DNA of 64,000 nt from Aphelidium insulamus (lineage: Eukaryota; Aphelidiomycota; Aphelidea; Aphelidiaceae). The stretch lies in the NCBI GenBank assembly GCA_036784855.1, contig JAZDSV010000062.1, positions 1 through 64,000 on the forward strand, in the 5' to 3' direction. This document shows, piece after piece, positions 10,514 through 21,999 of this stretch. Numbering within the stretch: the stretch's first letter is position 1; each line of letters begins with the position of its first letter. The position numbers and the translations under genes are program-made. The notes beneath the pieces were generated by a model. That model was not told the origin of the DNA. It saw only the letters and a program-made list of their open reading frames with translations, and did not search any database.

Positions 10514-11422
10514 TGTAGAAGTCGAGGCTTACGATGTCAGGAATTGATTAGCCTGGACTCGTTCACCCGCCACCTGACTGCCACACAACAATCGCACCTC
10601 CTTTCATTACTGCCGGAATCAATGCGTACTGTACCTGAACGTGCTGCAAAAGAAAAAATGACCGACACTGCAGCCAGCAGCATTTCCGCCGTGACCGATG
10701 AAGTCGCAGACCGGCTTTTTAATCGAAACACGTTTTTGGATGTGGGCTTGTATCGCTTCCAGCAAAATCTTGCTGCGGGTGCATACACCAAACAGTACGC
10801 CACCTTTCTTCAGCAACTGCCTTACGAACCTATTGATGAACCGGAAAGGTACGATACATACACACATACATTCATACCCACATGTGTATTTGTACTTATA
10901 CACATACATTTATTCACACTGGTTGTTGTGAATGTGTGTGCTATGTTGTGCGCCTACTGTATAAGTTGAATAGTTTAGGACGCCATGTTTGAAGACTACT
11001 GGGGCGCAATGCGAGAGAAGCGCCGCCAACTCAAAGGAAAAGCTTCTCTTAAACGCAAAACTCCATTGAAATCTACAGCATCAGACGTGACCATACTGCA
11101 GCTGTTTAGGGCGGGGGTTATACGCTCTGGTGACGTTTTACGCTACAGTCGCCTGTTCACAAAGAGTGGCCACACTGTGTCCACGAGCTTTTCCGTTGTT
11201 GCTAGTGAAGGACCAAGAGTATTATTTCGGGACTCTGGGCGGCGGTTGATCAGTGTGGGTTCGCTGACAGGGCTGGAAACTGAGGCGCTGGACACGGATG
11301 CACGTGTGGCCAAGGCAGATCGACCAAACGGCAATGCATGGCGCAGTTTTGTTGCCGAGCGGGCAGGTGTGCAATTGGGCAAGATGACTAAGCTCCGACA
11401 GCAGCATTTTGACACAAACTAG
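9906..11422 (+). CDS. DEUBAD-like plus RAMA-like domain nuclear protein
   Basis: Three exons are supported: 9906 (or 10026) to 10475, 10541 to about 10848-10885, and 10979 to 11422. Exon 1 is low complexity: a proline run, tandem PPAK repeats, and an AT-hook-like basic patch (RGQRGRTRGRPRRN), then an acidic segment. Exon 2 resembles the DEUBAD domain of ASXL/NFRKB/RPN13-type proteins, with LLSLLPE and, after a spacer, NTFLDVGLYRFQQNLAAG. Exon 3 resembles the RAMA domain: ILQLFRAGVIRSGDVLRY, a strand pair, RRLISVGSLTGLE, then NAWRSFVAERAGVQL. DEUBAD domains bind and regulate the UCH deubiquitinases BAP1 and UCH37; RAMA is found in chromatin and DNA-modification proteins. The exon 2 donor is uncertain because the first GT does not keep frame. 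Both domain calls rest on pattern recognition. Confidence 0.6.
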
Positions 11423-11690
11423 TGGCACACACGTTGTATTTTTTGTTGACAAATTATTATTATTGTGTTGTTCTGTAGTAATAACGTAGTATTAGCGAAT
11501 GCCGTCCATCAAAGTCCACTGCCTTGTTGCCGAGTGCTGCTCCCGCGCTCCAGGTCGAAACCAACTACACAATGTAGTTAATCAGCGATAATTAACACGC
11601 AACTTACGGACGATCATTGCCAAACGCGCCTCCATCCGTCGCCTCCGCCTTCTATGTGAATGTATGTCAGTGTGCGCACAGGCGCGTACG
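11423..11690. other. 3' flank of the DEUBAD gene, no gene seen
   Basis: This is AT-rich sequence after the stop codon, followed by an unremarkable stretch with a small palindrome (ACTACACAATGTAGT near 11565). No ORF or RNA gene could be supported. Confidence 0.4.
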
Positions 11691-11776
11691 TGCAAGGCGG
11701 TGGCCAGCAGGGCGGCGGGCGCGGAAAGCGCAGCGGATGAAAGGAAAACGAGAAAACAATGGGCGCCTTTTATACA
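11690..11776 (-). promoter_or_regulatory. truncated third copy of the repeated-locus promoter
   Basis: This matches 19822-19917 and 26309-26402 from GCAAGGCGGTGGCCAGCAGG through GGGCGCCTTTTATAC, lacking eight bases (ACGAGCGG). On the minus strand it reads TATAAAAGGCGCCCATTG, a strong TATA box. It sits directly beside the 3' end of repeated locus copy 1, as expected if units are arranged head to tail. Confidence 0.65.
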
Positions 11777-11804
11777 TTAGTGATTCATCATTAGTTTAAT
11801 CATT

Positions 11805-12203
11805 AGTGATATTTTGTCTTGAATGCAGCATTGAGAAGGAAAGCCAGTATTCATTCAGATATATCCACGCGCTCGATTAAATTAATTAGAGATATGGTCC
11901 ACTGTCAGCGTCGGCGCAATTGCTAGCCATCTACGAAGTCTTAAGGGCAGGTTCTTCTATACCTATATGTAGAGCGTCACCAAAGTACCGAAGTTCTGAT
12001 GCGAGATAAGTATGGATGCCTGCGCGTGTCAACCAGAGGCATATTCGATAAATTGTCTGTCAGTGATGTTAACCGATCACGTGGCCAGCCCGCCAATCGC
12101 ACCGACCGCACCGTCGTCCCTCCTGCGGCATTGAAGATGATATCGCACTGTAACACTGTGTGCACAACGTACCAGCCAGTCACGATCCACGCCTAAAATG
12201 CCC
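11805..12203 (-). repeat. 3' end module of repeated locus, copy 1
   Basis: This is nearly identical to 24488-24885, with only a handful of substitutions. On the minus strand it begins with the last array intron, whose acceptor is TTCAATGCCGCAG. The exon that follows opens GAGGGACGACGGTGCGG, whereas array blocks continue GAGGGACGACAGATCGAC. One frame of this exon is open for 48 codons to a TGA and contains NLSNMPLVDTRRHPYLSRI. Whether it is translated is unknown. The sequence differs from every internal block, so it looks like a unique terminal exon. Confidence 0.65.
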
Positions 12204-15200
12204 TCGTGTTCGCGCCGAGTCGATCTGCCCTGCTGCGAAACTCATTATGGCCCCATTGTGAGAAGCATGTACGGTACATACCTATTCGTCGATCGTGCCT
12301 CGCCTCGAAACCGTCACCACCGGCCTTGAGCTGTCGTCGACCTTCGGCACTTGCTGGCCAGGCCGACCCCGTTTCCACCCGCCGGGGACTGCCACGCGTC
12401 AGTGGGGGAATAAAAACAATGGGCACACGCTGCTCACCCATGTACTTTGGAACCGGCCGTATCTTCGGCACTTGGACGCCAGGGGAAAAGACATACAAAT
12501 GTGTTAGGATGCCTATGGAGATGAAACATGTACTTACCGGCGCCAGCGGGCGCCCCGTGAATGTCGACTGTAGTAGTTAGTATGGCATTAATAAACGGAT
12601 CACTTCAGCGTACATCGATGCCGCGGTATGAGTCGTGTCGATTCTTCAGCTCTTGCTTGCCCGACCGAACCCATTTCCACCCACCGGGGCTGAGCGGTTA
12701 TTCAAACGAAATCATCATCGAAATACAGCACGTACCGATGTACTCTGCGATCCGGTATTCTTCGGCGCTTGCAGGCCCGCATGTATACACAGTGATTAGT
12801 ACAGGATAAGGCAATACTTACAGGCGCGGGCGCGCGCCTCTGTCGATCTGTCGTCCCTCCTGCGGCATTGAAGATGATATCGCACTGTAACACTGTGTGC
12901 ACAACGTACCAGCCCAGTCACGATCCACGCCTCGAAATTGCCCGGGTTCGCGCCTACTCGATCTGTCCCTGAGCATATTAGTATCAAGAACTGGTACTCA
13001 CATGGGACATACGTACATAGCCGTCCATTGTGTATCGCCTCGAAACAGTCGCTGGCTGCCGATCTTCAGCTCTTGCTGGCCCGACCGAACCCATTTCCAC
13101 CCACCGGGGCTGAGCGGTTATTCAAACGAAATCATCATCGAAATACAACACGTACCGATGTACTCTGCGATCCGGTATTCTTCGGCGCTTGCAGGCCCGC
13201 ATGTATACACAGTGATTAGTACAGGATAAGGCAATACTTACAGGCGCGGGCGCGCGCCTCTGTCGATCTGTCGTCCCTCCAGCGGCATTGAAGATGATAT
13301 CGCACTGTAACACTGTGTGCACAACGTACCAGCCAGTCACGGTCCACGCCTAAAATGCCCTCGTGTTCGCGCCGAGTCGATCTGCCCTGCTGCGAAACTC
13401 ATTATGGCCCCATTGTGAGAAGCATGTATGGTACATACCTATTCGTCGATTGTGCCTCGCCTCGAAACCGTCACCGCCGGCCTTGAGCTGTCGTCGATCT
13501 TCGGCACTTGCTGGCCAGGCCGACCCCGTTTCCACCCGCCGGGGACTGCCACGCGTCAGTGGGGGAATAAAAACAATGGGCACACGCTGCTCACCCATGT
13601 ACTTTGGAACCGGCCGTATCTTCGGCACTTGGACGCCAGGGGAAAAGACATACAAATGTGTTAGGATGCCTATGGAGATGAAACATGTACTTACCGGAGC
13701 CAGCGGGCGCCCCGTGAATGTCGACTGTAGTAGTTAGTATGGCATTAATAAACGGATCACTTCAACGTACATCGATGCCGCGGTATGAGTCGTGTCGATT
13801 CTTCAGCTCTTGCTGGCCCGACCGAACCCATTTCCACCCACCGGGGCTGAGCGGTTATTCAAACGAAATCATCATCGAAATACAGCACGTACCGATGTAC
13901 TCTGCGATCCGGTATTCTTCGGCGCTTGCAGGCCCGCATGTATACACAGTGATTAGTACAGGATAAGGCAATACTTACAGGCGCGGGCGCGCGCCTCTGT
14001 CGATCTGTCGTCCCTCCTGCGGCATTGAAGATGATATCGCACTGTAGCACTGTGTGCACAACGTACCAGCCCAGTCACGATCCACGCCTCGAAATTGCCC
14101 GGGTTCGCGCCTACTCGATCTGTCCCTGAGCATATTAGTATCAAGAACTGTGTACTCACATGGGACATACGTACATAGCCGTCCATTGTATCGCCTCGAA
14201 ACAGTCGCTGGCTGCCGATCTTCAGCTCTTGCTGGCCTGACCGAACCATTTCCACCCACCGGGGCTGAGCGGTTATTCAAACGAAATCATCATCGAAATA
14301 CAGCACGTACCGATGTACTCTGCGATCCGGTATTCTTCGGCGCTTGCAGGCCCGCATGTATACACAGTGATTAGTACAGGATAAGGCAATACTTACAGGC
14401 GCGGGCGCGCGCCTCTGTCGATCTGTCCTGTCGTCCCTCCTGCGGCATTGAAGATGATATCGCACTGTAGCACTGTGTGCACAACGTACCAGCCCAGTCA
14501 CGATCCACGCCTCGAAATTGCCCGGGTTCGCGCCTACTCGATCTGTCCCTGAGCATATTAGTATCAAGAACTGTGTACTCACATGGGACATACGTACATA
14601 GCCGTCCATTGTATCGCCTCGAAACAGTCGCTGGCTGCCGATCTTCAGCTCTTGCTGGCCCGACCGAACCCATTTCCACCCACCGGGGCTGAGCGGTTAT
14701 TCAAACGAAATCATCATCGAAATACAGCACGTACCGATGTACTCTGCGATCCGGTATTCTTCGGCGCTTGCAGGCCCGCATGTATACACAGTGATTAGTA
14801 CAGGATAAGGCAATACTTACAGGCGCGGGCGCGCGCCTCTGTCGATCTGTCGTCCCTCCTGCGGCATTGAAGATGATATCGCACTGTAACACTGTGTGCA
14901 CAACGTACCAGCCAGTCACGATCCACGCCTAAAATGCCCTCGTGTTCGCGCCGAGTCGATCTGCCCTGCTGCGAAACTCATTATGGCCCCATTGTGAGAA
15001 GCATGTATGGTACATACCTATTCGTCGATCGTGCCTCGCCTCGAAACCGTCACCACCGGCCTTGAGCTGTCGTCGACCTTCGGCACTTGCTGGCCAGGCC
15101 GACCCCGTTTCCACCCGCCGGGGACTGCCACGCGTCAGTGGGAATAAAAACAATGGGCACACGCAGCTCACCCATGTACTTTGGAACCGGCCGTATCTTC

Positions 15201-18200
15201 GGCACTTGGACGCCAGGGGAAAAGACATACAAATGTGTTAGGATGCCTATGGAGATGAAACATGTACTTACCGGCGCCAGCGGGCGCCCCGTGAATGTCG
15301 ACTGTAGTAGTTAGTATGGCATTAATAAGCGGATCAATTCAACGTACATCGATGCCGCGGTATGAGTCGTGTCGATTCTTCAGCTCTTGCTGGCCCGACC
15401 GAACCCATTTCCACCCACCGGGGCTGAGCGGTTATTCAAACGAAATCATCATCGAAATACAGCACGTACCGATGTACTCTGCGATCCGGTATTCTTCGGC
15501 GCTTGCAGGCCCGCATGTATACACAGTGATTAGTACAGGATAAGGCAATACTTACAGGCGCGGGCGCGCGCCTCTGTCGATCTGTCGTCCCTCCTGCGGC
15601 ATTGAAGATGATATCGCACTGTAGCACTGTGTGCACAACGTACCAGCCCAGTCACGATCCACGCCTCGAAATTGCCCGGGTTCGCGCCTACTCGATCTGT
15701 CCCTGAGCATATTAGTATCAAGAACTGTGTACTCACATGGGACATACGTACATAGCCGTCCATTGTATCGCCTCGAAACAGTCGCTGGCTGCCGATCTTC
15801 AGCTCTTGCTGGCCCGACCGAACCCATTTCACCCACCGGGGCTGAGCGGTTATTCAAACGAAATCATCATCGAAATACAGCACGTACCGATGTACTCTGA
15901 AGATCCGGTATTCTTCGGCGCTTGCAGGCCCGCATGTATACACAGTGATTAGTACAGGATAAGGCAATACTTACAGGCGCGGGCGCGCGCCTCTGTCGAT
16001 CTGTCGTCCCTCCTGCGGCATTGAAGATGATATCGCACTGTAGCACTGTGTGCACAACGTACCAGCCCAGTCACGATCCACGCCTCGAAATTGCCCCGGG
16101 TTCGCGCCTACTCGATCTGTCCCTGAGCATATTAGTATCAAGAACTGTGTACTCACATGGGACATACGTACATAGCCGTCCATTGTATCGCCTCGAAACA
16201 GTCGCTGGCTGCCGATCTTCAGCTCTTGCTGGCCCGACCGAACCCATTTCCACCCACCGGGGCTGAGCGGTTATTCAAACGAAATCATCATCGAAATACA
16301 GCACGTACCGATGTACTCTGCGATCCGGTATTCTTCGGCGCTTGCAGGCCCGCATGTATACACAGTGATTAGTACAGGATAAGGCAATACTTACAGGCGC
16401 GGGCGCGCGCCTCTGTCGATCTGTCGTCCCTCCTGCGGCATTGAAGATGATATCGCACTGTAACACTGTGTGCACAACGTACCAGCCAGTCACGGTCCAC
16501 GCCTAAAATGCCCTCGTGTTCGCGCCGAGTCGATCTGCCCTGCTGCAAAACTGATTATGGCCCCATTGTGAGAAGCATGTATGGTACATACCTATTCGTC
16601 GATCGTGCCTCGCCTCGAAACCGTCACCACCGGCCTTGAGCTGTCGTCGACCTTCGGCACTTGCTGGCCAGGCCGACCCCGTTTCCACCCGCCGGGGACT
16701 GCCACGCGTCAGTGGGGGAATAAAAACAATGGGCACACGCAGCTCACCCATGTACTTTGGAACCGGCCGTATCTTCGGCACTTGGAAGCCAGGGGAAAAG
16801 ACATACAAATGTGTTAGGATGCCTATGGAGATGAAACATGTACTTACCGCGCCAGCGGGCGCCCCGTGAATGTCGACTGTAGTAGTTAGTATGGCATTAA
16901 TAAGCGGATCAATTCAACGTACATCGATGCCGCGGTATGAGTCGTGTCGATTCTTCAGCTCTTGCTGGCCCGACCGAACCCATTTCCACCCACCGGGGCT
17001 GAGCGGTTATTCAAACGAAATCATCATCGAAATACAGCACGTACCGATGTACTCTGCGATCCGGTATTCTTCGGCGCTTGCAGGCCCGAATGTATACACA
17101 GTGATTAGTACAGGATAAGGCAATACTTACAGGCGCGGGCGCGCGCCTCTGTCGATCTGTCGTCCCTCCTGCGGCATTGAAGATGATATCGCACTGTAAC
17201 ACTGTGTGCACAACGTACCAGCCCAGTCACGATCCACGCCTAAAATGCCCTCGTGTTCGCGCCGAGTCGATCTGCCCTGCTGCGAAACTCATTATGGCCC
17301 CATTGTGAGAAGCATGTATGGTACATACCTATTCGTCGATCGTGCCTCGCCTCGAAACCGTCACCACCGGCCTTGAGCTGTCGTCGACCTTCGGCACTTG
17401 CTGGCCAGGCCGACCCCGTTTCCACCCGCCGGGGACTGCCACGCGTCAGTGGGGGAATAAAAACAATGGGCACACGCTGCTCACCCATGTACTTTGGAAC
17501 CGGCCGTATCTTCGGCACTTGGACGCCAGGGGAAAAGACATACAAATGTGTTAGGATGCCTATGGAGATGAAACATGTACTTACCGGCGCCAGCGGGCGC
17601 CCCGTGAATGTCGACTGTAGTAGTTAGTATGGCATTAATAAGCGGATCAATTCAACGTACATCGATGCCGCGGTATGAGTCGTGTCGATTCTTCAGCTCT
17701 TGCTGGCCCGACCGAACCCATTTCCACCCACCGGGGCTGAGCGGTTATTCAAACGAAATCATCATCGAAATACAGCACGTACCGATGTACTCTGCGATCC
17801 GGTATTCTTCGGCGCTTGCAGGCCCGCATGTATACACAGTGATTAGTACAGGATAAGGCAATACTTACAGGCGCGGGCGCGCGCCTCTGTCGATCTGTCG
17901 TCCCTCCTGCGGCATTGAAGATGAAATCGCACTGTAGCACTGTGTGCACAACGTACCAGCCCAGTCACGATCCACGCCTCGAAATTGCCCGGGTTCGCGC
18001 CTACTCGATCTGTCCCTGAGCATATTAGTATCAAGAACTGTGTACTCACATGGGACATACGTACATAGCCGTCCATTGTATCGCCTCGAAACAGTCGCTG
18101 GCTGCCGATCTTCAGCTCTTGCTGGCCCGACCGAACCCATTTCCACCCACCGGGGCTGAGCGGTTATTCAAACGAAATCATCATCGAAATACAGCACGTA

Positions 18201-18720
18201 CCGATGTACTCTGCGATCCGGTATTCTTCGGCGCTTGCAGGCCCGCATGTATACACAGTGATTAGTACAGGATAAGGCAATACTTACAGGCGCGGGCGCG
18301 CGCCTCTGTCGATCTGTCGTCCCTCCTGCGGCATTGAAGATGATATCGCACTGTAACACTGTGTGCACAACGTACCAGCCCAGTCACGATCCACGCCTAA
18401 AGTGCCCTCGTGTTCGCGCCGAGTCGATCTGCCCTGCTGCAAAACTCATTATGGCCCCATTGTGAGAAGCATGTATGGTACATACCTATTCGTCGATCGT
18501 GCCTCGCCTCGAAACCGTCACCGCCGGCCTTGAGCTGTCGTCGATCTTCGGCACTTGCTGGCCAGGCCGACCCCGTTTCCACCCGCCGGGGACTGCCACG
18601 CGTCAGTGGGAATAAAAACAATGGGCACACGCAGCTCACCCATGTACTGTGGAACCGGCCGTATCTTAGGCACTTGGACGCCAGGCGAAAAGACATACAA
18701 ATGTGTTAGGATGCCTATGG
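12190..18720 (-). repeat. 6.5-kb tandem array of exon-intron-like blocks
   Basis: The word GGGGCTGAGCGG recurs at 12685, 13105, 13843, 14261, 14685, 15420, 15838, 16259, 16995, 17733 and 18152. Spacings are 418-424 bp (short unit) or 735-738 bp (long unit) in the order S L S S L S S L L S. A partial long block ends the array at about 18720. Units are about 95-99% alike. The long unit adds about 317 bp that is itself a diverged relative of the short unit (both carry CTTGCTGGCC, then TTTCCACCC and CCGGGG). On the minus strand each short unit has four intron-like intervals of about 46-55 bp: GTACGTGC...CGCTCAG, GTACGTATG...GGGACAG (with TACTAATATGC), GTACGTTG...GCCGCAG and GTAAGTATT...CTGCAAG (with TACTAATCAC). 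Exon-like pieces are about 32, 91, 53 and 38 bp. Their sum is not a multiple of three and no frame chains through. Confidence 0.85.
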
Positions 18721-18738
18721 AAGCGATATTGTACGTAC

Positions 18739-19036
18739 AGCCAGTGATGAAATCCTGCAGTAGTTGCCTGCTTTACCCAACCCATCGCCACGTGTTGAGC
18801 ACTGCGTCGTCGTTAGAATGCAGTAATTGTCCAAAACTAAAGCCCAGCGCTGCCCACCCTGTCCGACGGTGGAAACCGCAGACCCACAGATTGCTGGTAG
18901 TTGCACCTGTGAATGGTCAGAAGCATTTAGTGCTGCACAAGCTTGCATACACAGAGCCACCCACCGAGTATTTCATGGCGATAGGCTCGTGTGTGTTTGT
19001 GCCAATGGGTGAAGATGTGCGCGCGCACATACTGTC
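18739..19036 (-). other. putative short exons of the repeated-locus gene, copy 1
   Basis: On the minus strand a plausible exon runs 19036-18965, after the acceptor CACTGCGCAG and with ATG at 19030. Its donor is GTGGGTGG and the next acceptor CCATTCACAG, giving a second exon 18906 to about 18739 that ends at donor GTACGTAC beside the array. Joined, the frame reads MCAHIFTHWHKHTRAYRHEI, then a segment including NLWVCGFHRRTGWAALGF, and meets a stop near 18770 unless a further short splice is used. The opposite strand has a 120-codon ORF (18714-19073) with two Cys-x2-Cys pairs and identical sequence in the second copy. I cannot decide which strand, if either, is coding; splice signals and the TATA box favour minus. 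Confidence 0.35.
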
Positions 19037-19156
19037 CTGCGCAGTGTCAGTTGCTGTGTGGTTAGACGCGTAATAAAAGCGCACACAAGCACAGCCGTTC
19101 ACAGGCACGAGCAGCAGTGCATGTAGGATACGCGTGTGGGTCTGCGCAGTGTCAGC

Positions 19157-19159
<3 letters not shown>

Positions 19160-19189
<30 letters not shown>

Positions 19190-19271
19190 TGTATGTATGT
19201 ATGTATGTATGTATGTATGTATGTATGTATGTATGTATGTATGTATGTATGTGTGTATGTATGTATGTATG

Positions 19272-19303
<32 letters not shown>

Positions 19304-19672
19304 TGTATGTATGTATGTATGTATGTATATGTATGTATGTATGTATGTGTGTATGTATGTATGTATGTATGTATGTATGTATGTATGTATGTGTGTGTGT
19401 ATGTATGTATGTGTATGTATGTATGTATGTATGTATGTATGTATGTATGTATGTATGTATGTATGTATGTATGTATGTATGTATGTATGTATGTATGTAT
19501 GTATGTGTAGATGTATGTATGTATGTTTGTGTAGATGTATGTATGTATGTATGTGTATGTATGTATGTATGTATGTGTATGTGTGTATGTGTATGTATGT
19601 GTATGTATGTATGTGTGTATGTGTGTATGTGCGTATGTGTGTATGTATGTGTAGATGTATGTATGTGTGTGT
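19160..19672 (+). repeat. (ATGT)n microsatellite, copy 1
   Basis: About 510 bp of tandem ATGT, interrupted by GTGT and GTAG variants that increase towards the right end. All frames stay open, which produces spurious Cys-Met-Tyr-Val and Tyr-Ile-His-Thr proteins. In the minus-strand gene model it would lie inside the first intron. Confidence 0.97.
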
Positions 19673-19799
19673 AAACATATTGGCGCGCGAGTGAACGAAT
19701 GATATGTGTGGTATGTGTGATATGAAACAGAGTACAGCGGACAATAGAATAACAGTGAGTGGCTACCTGTGTGTGTCTGTGTCTGTGTATGTGCATGTG

Positions 19800-19920
19800 A
19801 ATGTGTATATGTGCGTGCAGGTGCAAGGCGGTGGCCAGCAGGGCGGCGGGCGACGAGCGGGCGCGGAAAGCGCAGCGGATGAAAGGAAAACGAGGAAACA
19901 ATGGGCGCCTTTTATACCCG
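19800..19920 (-). promoter_or_regulatory. TATA-box promoter and leader of repeated locus, copy 1
   Basis: The minus strand reads TATAAAAGGCGCCCATTG near 19915-19898, followed by a pyrimidine-rich leader. A good donor (ACACAG then GTAGCC) lies near 19765. The module is also present at 26309-26402 and, truncated, at 11690-11776. Confidence 0.55.
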
Positions 19921-21340
19921 TCGGCCCTTGTTTGTTCTGAGGCCTGACTCACAGCAGGTCAGATGACGTGGTTGTAGGGGCCGGTGGAAGCCGGTGGAAG
20001 ATCACGAGAGAGCTAAGTGCAAATTGAGCGGAGAGTCCTCGATGTTGAGAAGTGAATAGAGAGCTTTGCGGCACTGTGACGCGCCCTGCACATCTCGCAC
20101 CGCTCAAAGGAGGGGCCAACATACCGTGTAAGAGACGGCACAGTCGTGACACCCGGGTTGTGCATCCATGTGGCTTGCGATGGGTATGAGTGACCGTCAC
20201 GCCGCTATTGGCAAGCATCAGGCAGGTAGGCAGGCAGACGTGGCGCACGACACGGCCGGCCAGCTGCCCTGTGTTTCATGTACACAGTGTTTGGCGCAGC
20301 AGGACGTCGCGCGCAACCAGGTTCTCTTGCCAAAAGTACGGTGCCGATACATGCCACTCTGTGCGCTGGACTTGCCTGCTATACATACATACATATATAC
20401 ATACATACATATATACATATATATATGTATGTATAACACAGAGTCATCAGACTCTTGCCGCTGCTTTCGTGGCACGACAGATAATAGTCAGCAAAACATT
20501 ATGCACAGAGCCACGAACGACACTCCTACCCGCCTATGGCCATATATGAGTCAGTTGCATCGCAGGCCAGTGCGTCTAATGACACGAGAAGCCTGCACGT
20601 AGAGTTCATCCAAGACAAACCATCTGTATCAATAAATGTGCTACAGAGCATGTACAGAAAGCAACGCTTACCGTCACCGCACTACACCAGCAACACATCA
20701 AATCAAGAAATGCCAAGTTCGTTAGACTGAGGCAAGCGCACCTGGCCATCATCGGGGATGGAATATCGCAAACGCCCAATGCTGTGTCCACGTGCCAGCT
20801 AATGCTACACCGGTCCATGCTTGACGTATCAATATGTTCATTATGGCAATGGCATGGCAATGAACTCGGCGCAGTTATCACTCTGTGAGCGTGGGTGTGG
20901 GTGTATATACAATGATCAAGGTGGGAACTGCAAAGTGTGTTTGACAGGTGTGTTTTTATTTAAGGAGTGGGCATGCGGGTCTTACTATATGCAGGGATGG
21001 GTGGGCATGGCATAGATTCACCCCGATCTGTGGTGCATGCGCGGTGTGGAGCATACGTGGTGGTCTATTTATGCTGTACAGTCATTGACACGCTGGGACA
21101 GCAGGATCCTGGATAGGTATGCTGCCCTCCGGTGCATTTATGCAGTGCATGATGCATAACGCGCCATTAGCCTCACCATGCATGCCACAGACGGTGAGAT
21201 TCAGCATCAGGCAGCATAAGCCTCACACCAGGTTGGAAGTGCACGTGAAGGAGGGAGAAGTGATCCGGAAGGGAATGATCCTGCAATGCACACTGCCGGA
21301 CCTAAGGGCACAGGTGCAGCTTGGAGGCATCAGGTGGGCT
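19921..21340. repeat. duplicated flank of repeated locus, copy 1
   Basis: This is almost identical to 26408-27830 up to about 21255. From there the copies diverge, then resume for about 50 bp (GCAGCTTGGAGGCATCAGG) before ending. The segment holds a TA/CATA-rich stretch (20390-20430). One plus-strand frame (about 20581-20885) stays open for 100 codons without an initiating Met, including RLRQAHLAIIGDGISQTPN. I do not recognise a product. Confidence 0.8.
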
Positions 21341-21391
21341 AGCTTGTGAGTAGAGTGGCTGACACGGCATGCATCTAACAATAAATCGTGC

Positions 21392-21997
21392 ATGACGGCC
21401 CTGTTGAACGGTGAACGGTACAGCCGTCGGGCGCATCATGCATGTGAGGGAAGGCGGGGAGAAAGGCTATCCCTGCCTACATTCACCTGCGGCATATGTA
21501 TTTTCATCACTTTCTGTTTTTCAAATGTTTTCTTATGCACGCGGCATTGTAGCGGCTCCGTCTCCCCGCCCTCCTCATGGCTGTGCTGCCACGCATCAGA
21601 GATCGGCAACGCCCCGCTCAATGCCATGGCACTGAAGCAGCTACAGTACCACAGCGAGCTGCCGGCTATCCCGATGGCATGCCTGGATGGAGAGGTGCAG
21701 CTCTCTGAGACTGGGTGTCTGCGGCGTGGCTTCGTAGATGCTCTGCGGTCCTGCGTGAACCTCTTCGGTACAAACGCCCGTGCGGCAACCAGGGTCCAAT
21801 TGCGATTCCGCCCCATGCCCTTGCATAGTGGGCGTCGACGGTTTGGCAGATTTACAGTCGGCCGTGGTTGCAGTACACTCGTGTTTATCATCATATGTAA
21901 CGGAGCGGGTGTACTTATAGTTGGCAGCGAGCCTGGCGTCACTGAAGCAGTCCCGCGTTCTGCAGGAGGTGTTGGTCAAGCAATAGCTGCATACTGA
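21392..21997 (+). other. ambiguous overlapping ORFs
   Basis: A 201-codon plus-strand ORF here overlaps a 168-codon and a 112-codon minus-strand ORF. None shows a known domain, and composition does not separate them clearly. The plus-strand frame contains LQYHSELPAIPMACLDGEVQ. The ORFs may be chance products of GC-rich sequence between the repeated locus and the next gene. Confidence 0.2.
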
Positions 21998-21999
21998 CC

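Noticed and set aside
12193-18696. Many 60-124 codon ORFs repeated along the array on both strands
   Set aside because: They are shadows of the repeat unit; most run through the predicted introns and none is open across a whole unit.
12190-18720. CRISPR-like array
   Set aside because: Units are hundreds of bases long, spacers are not unique, and the window is clearly eukaryotic.
19117-19952. Long Cys-Met-Tyr-Val and Tyr-Ile-His-Thr repeat proteins on both strands
   Set aside because: They are translations of the (ATGT)n microsatellite, which has no stop codon in any frame; the same occurs at 25.6-26.4 kb.
11805-20000. LTR retrotransposon explanation for the paired repeated loci
   Set aside because: No reverse transcriptase, integrase or primer-binding site was seen between the copies, and the duplicated parts are in gene-like order with a TATA promoter rather than LTR structure.
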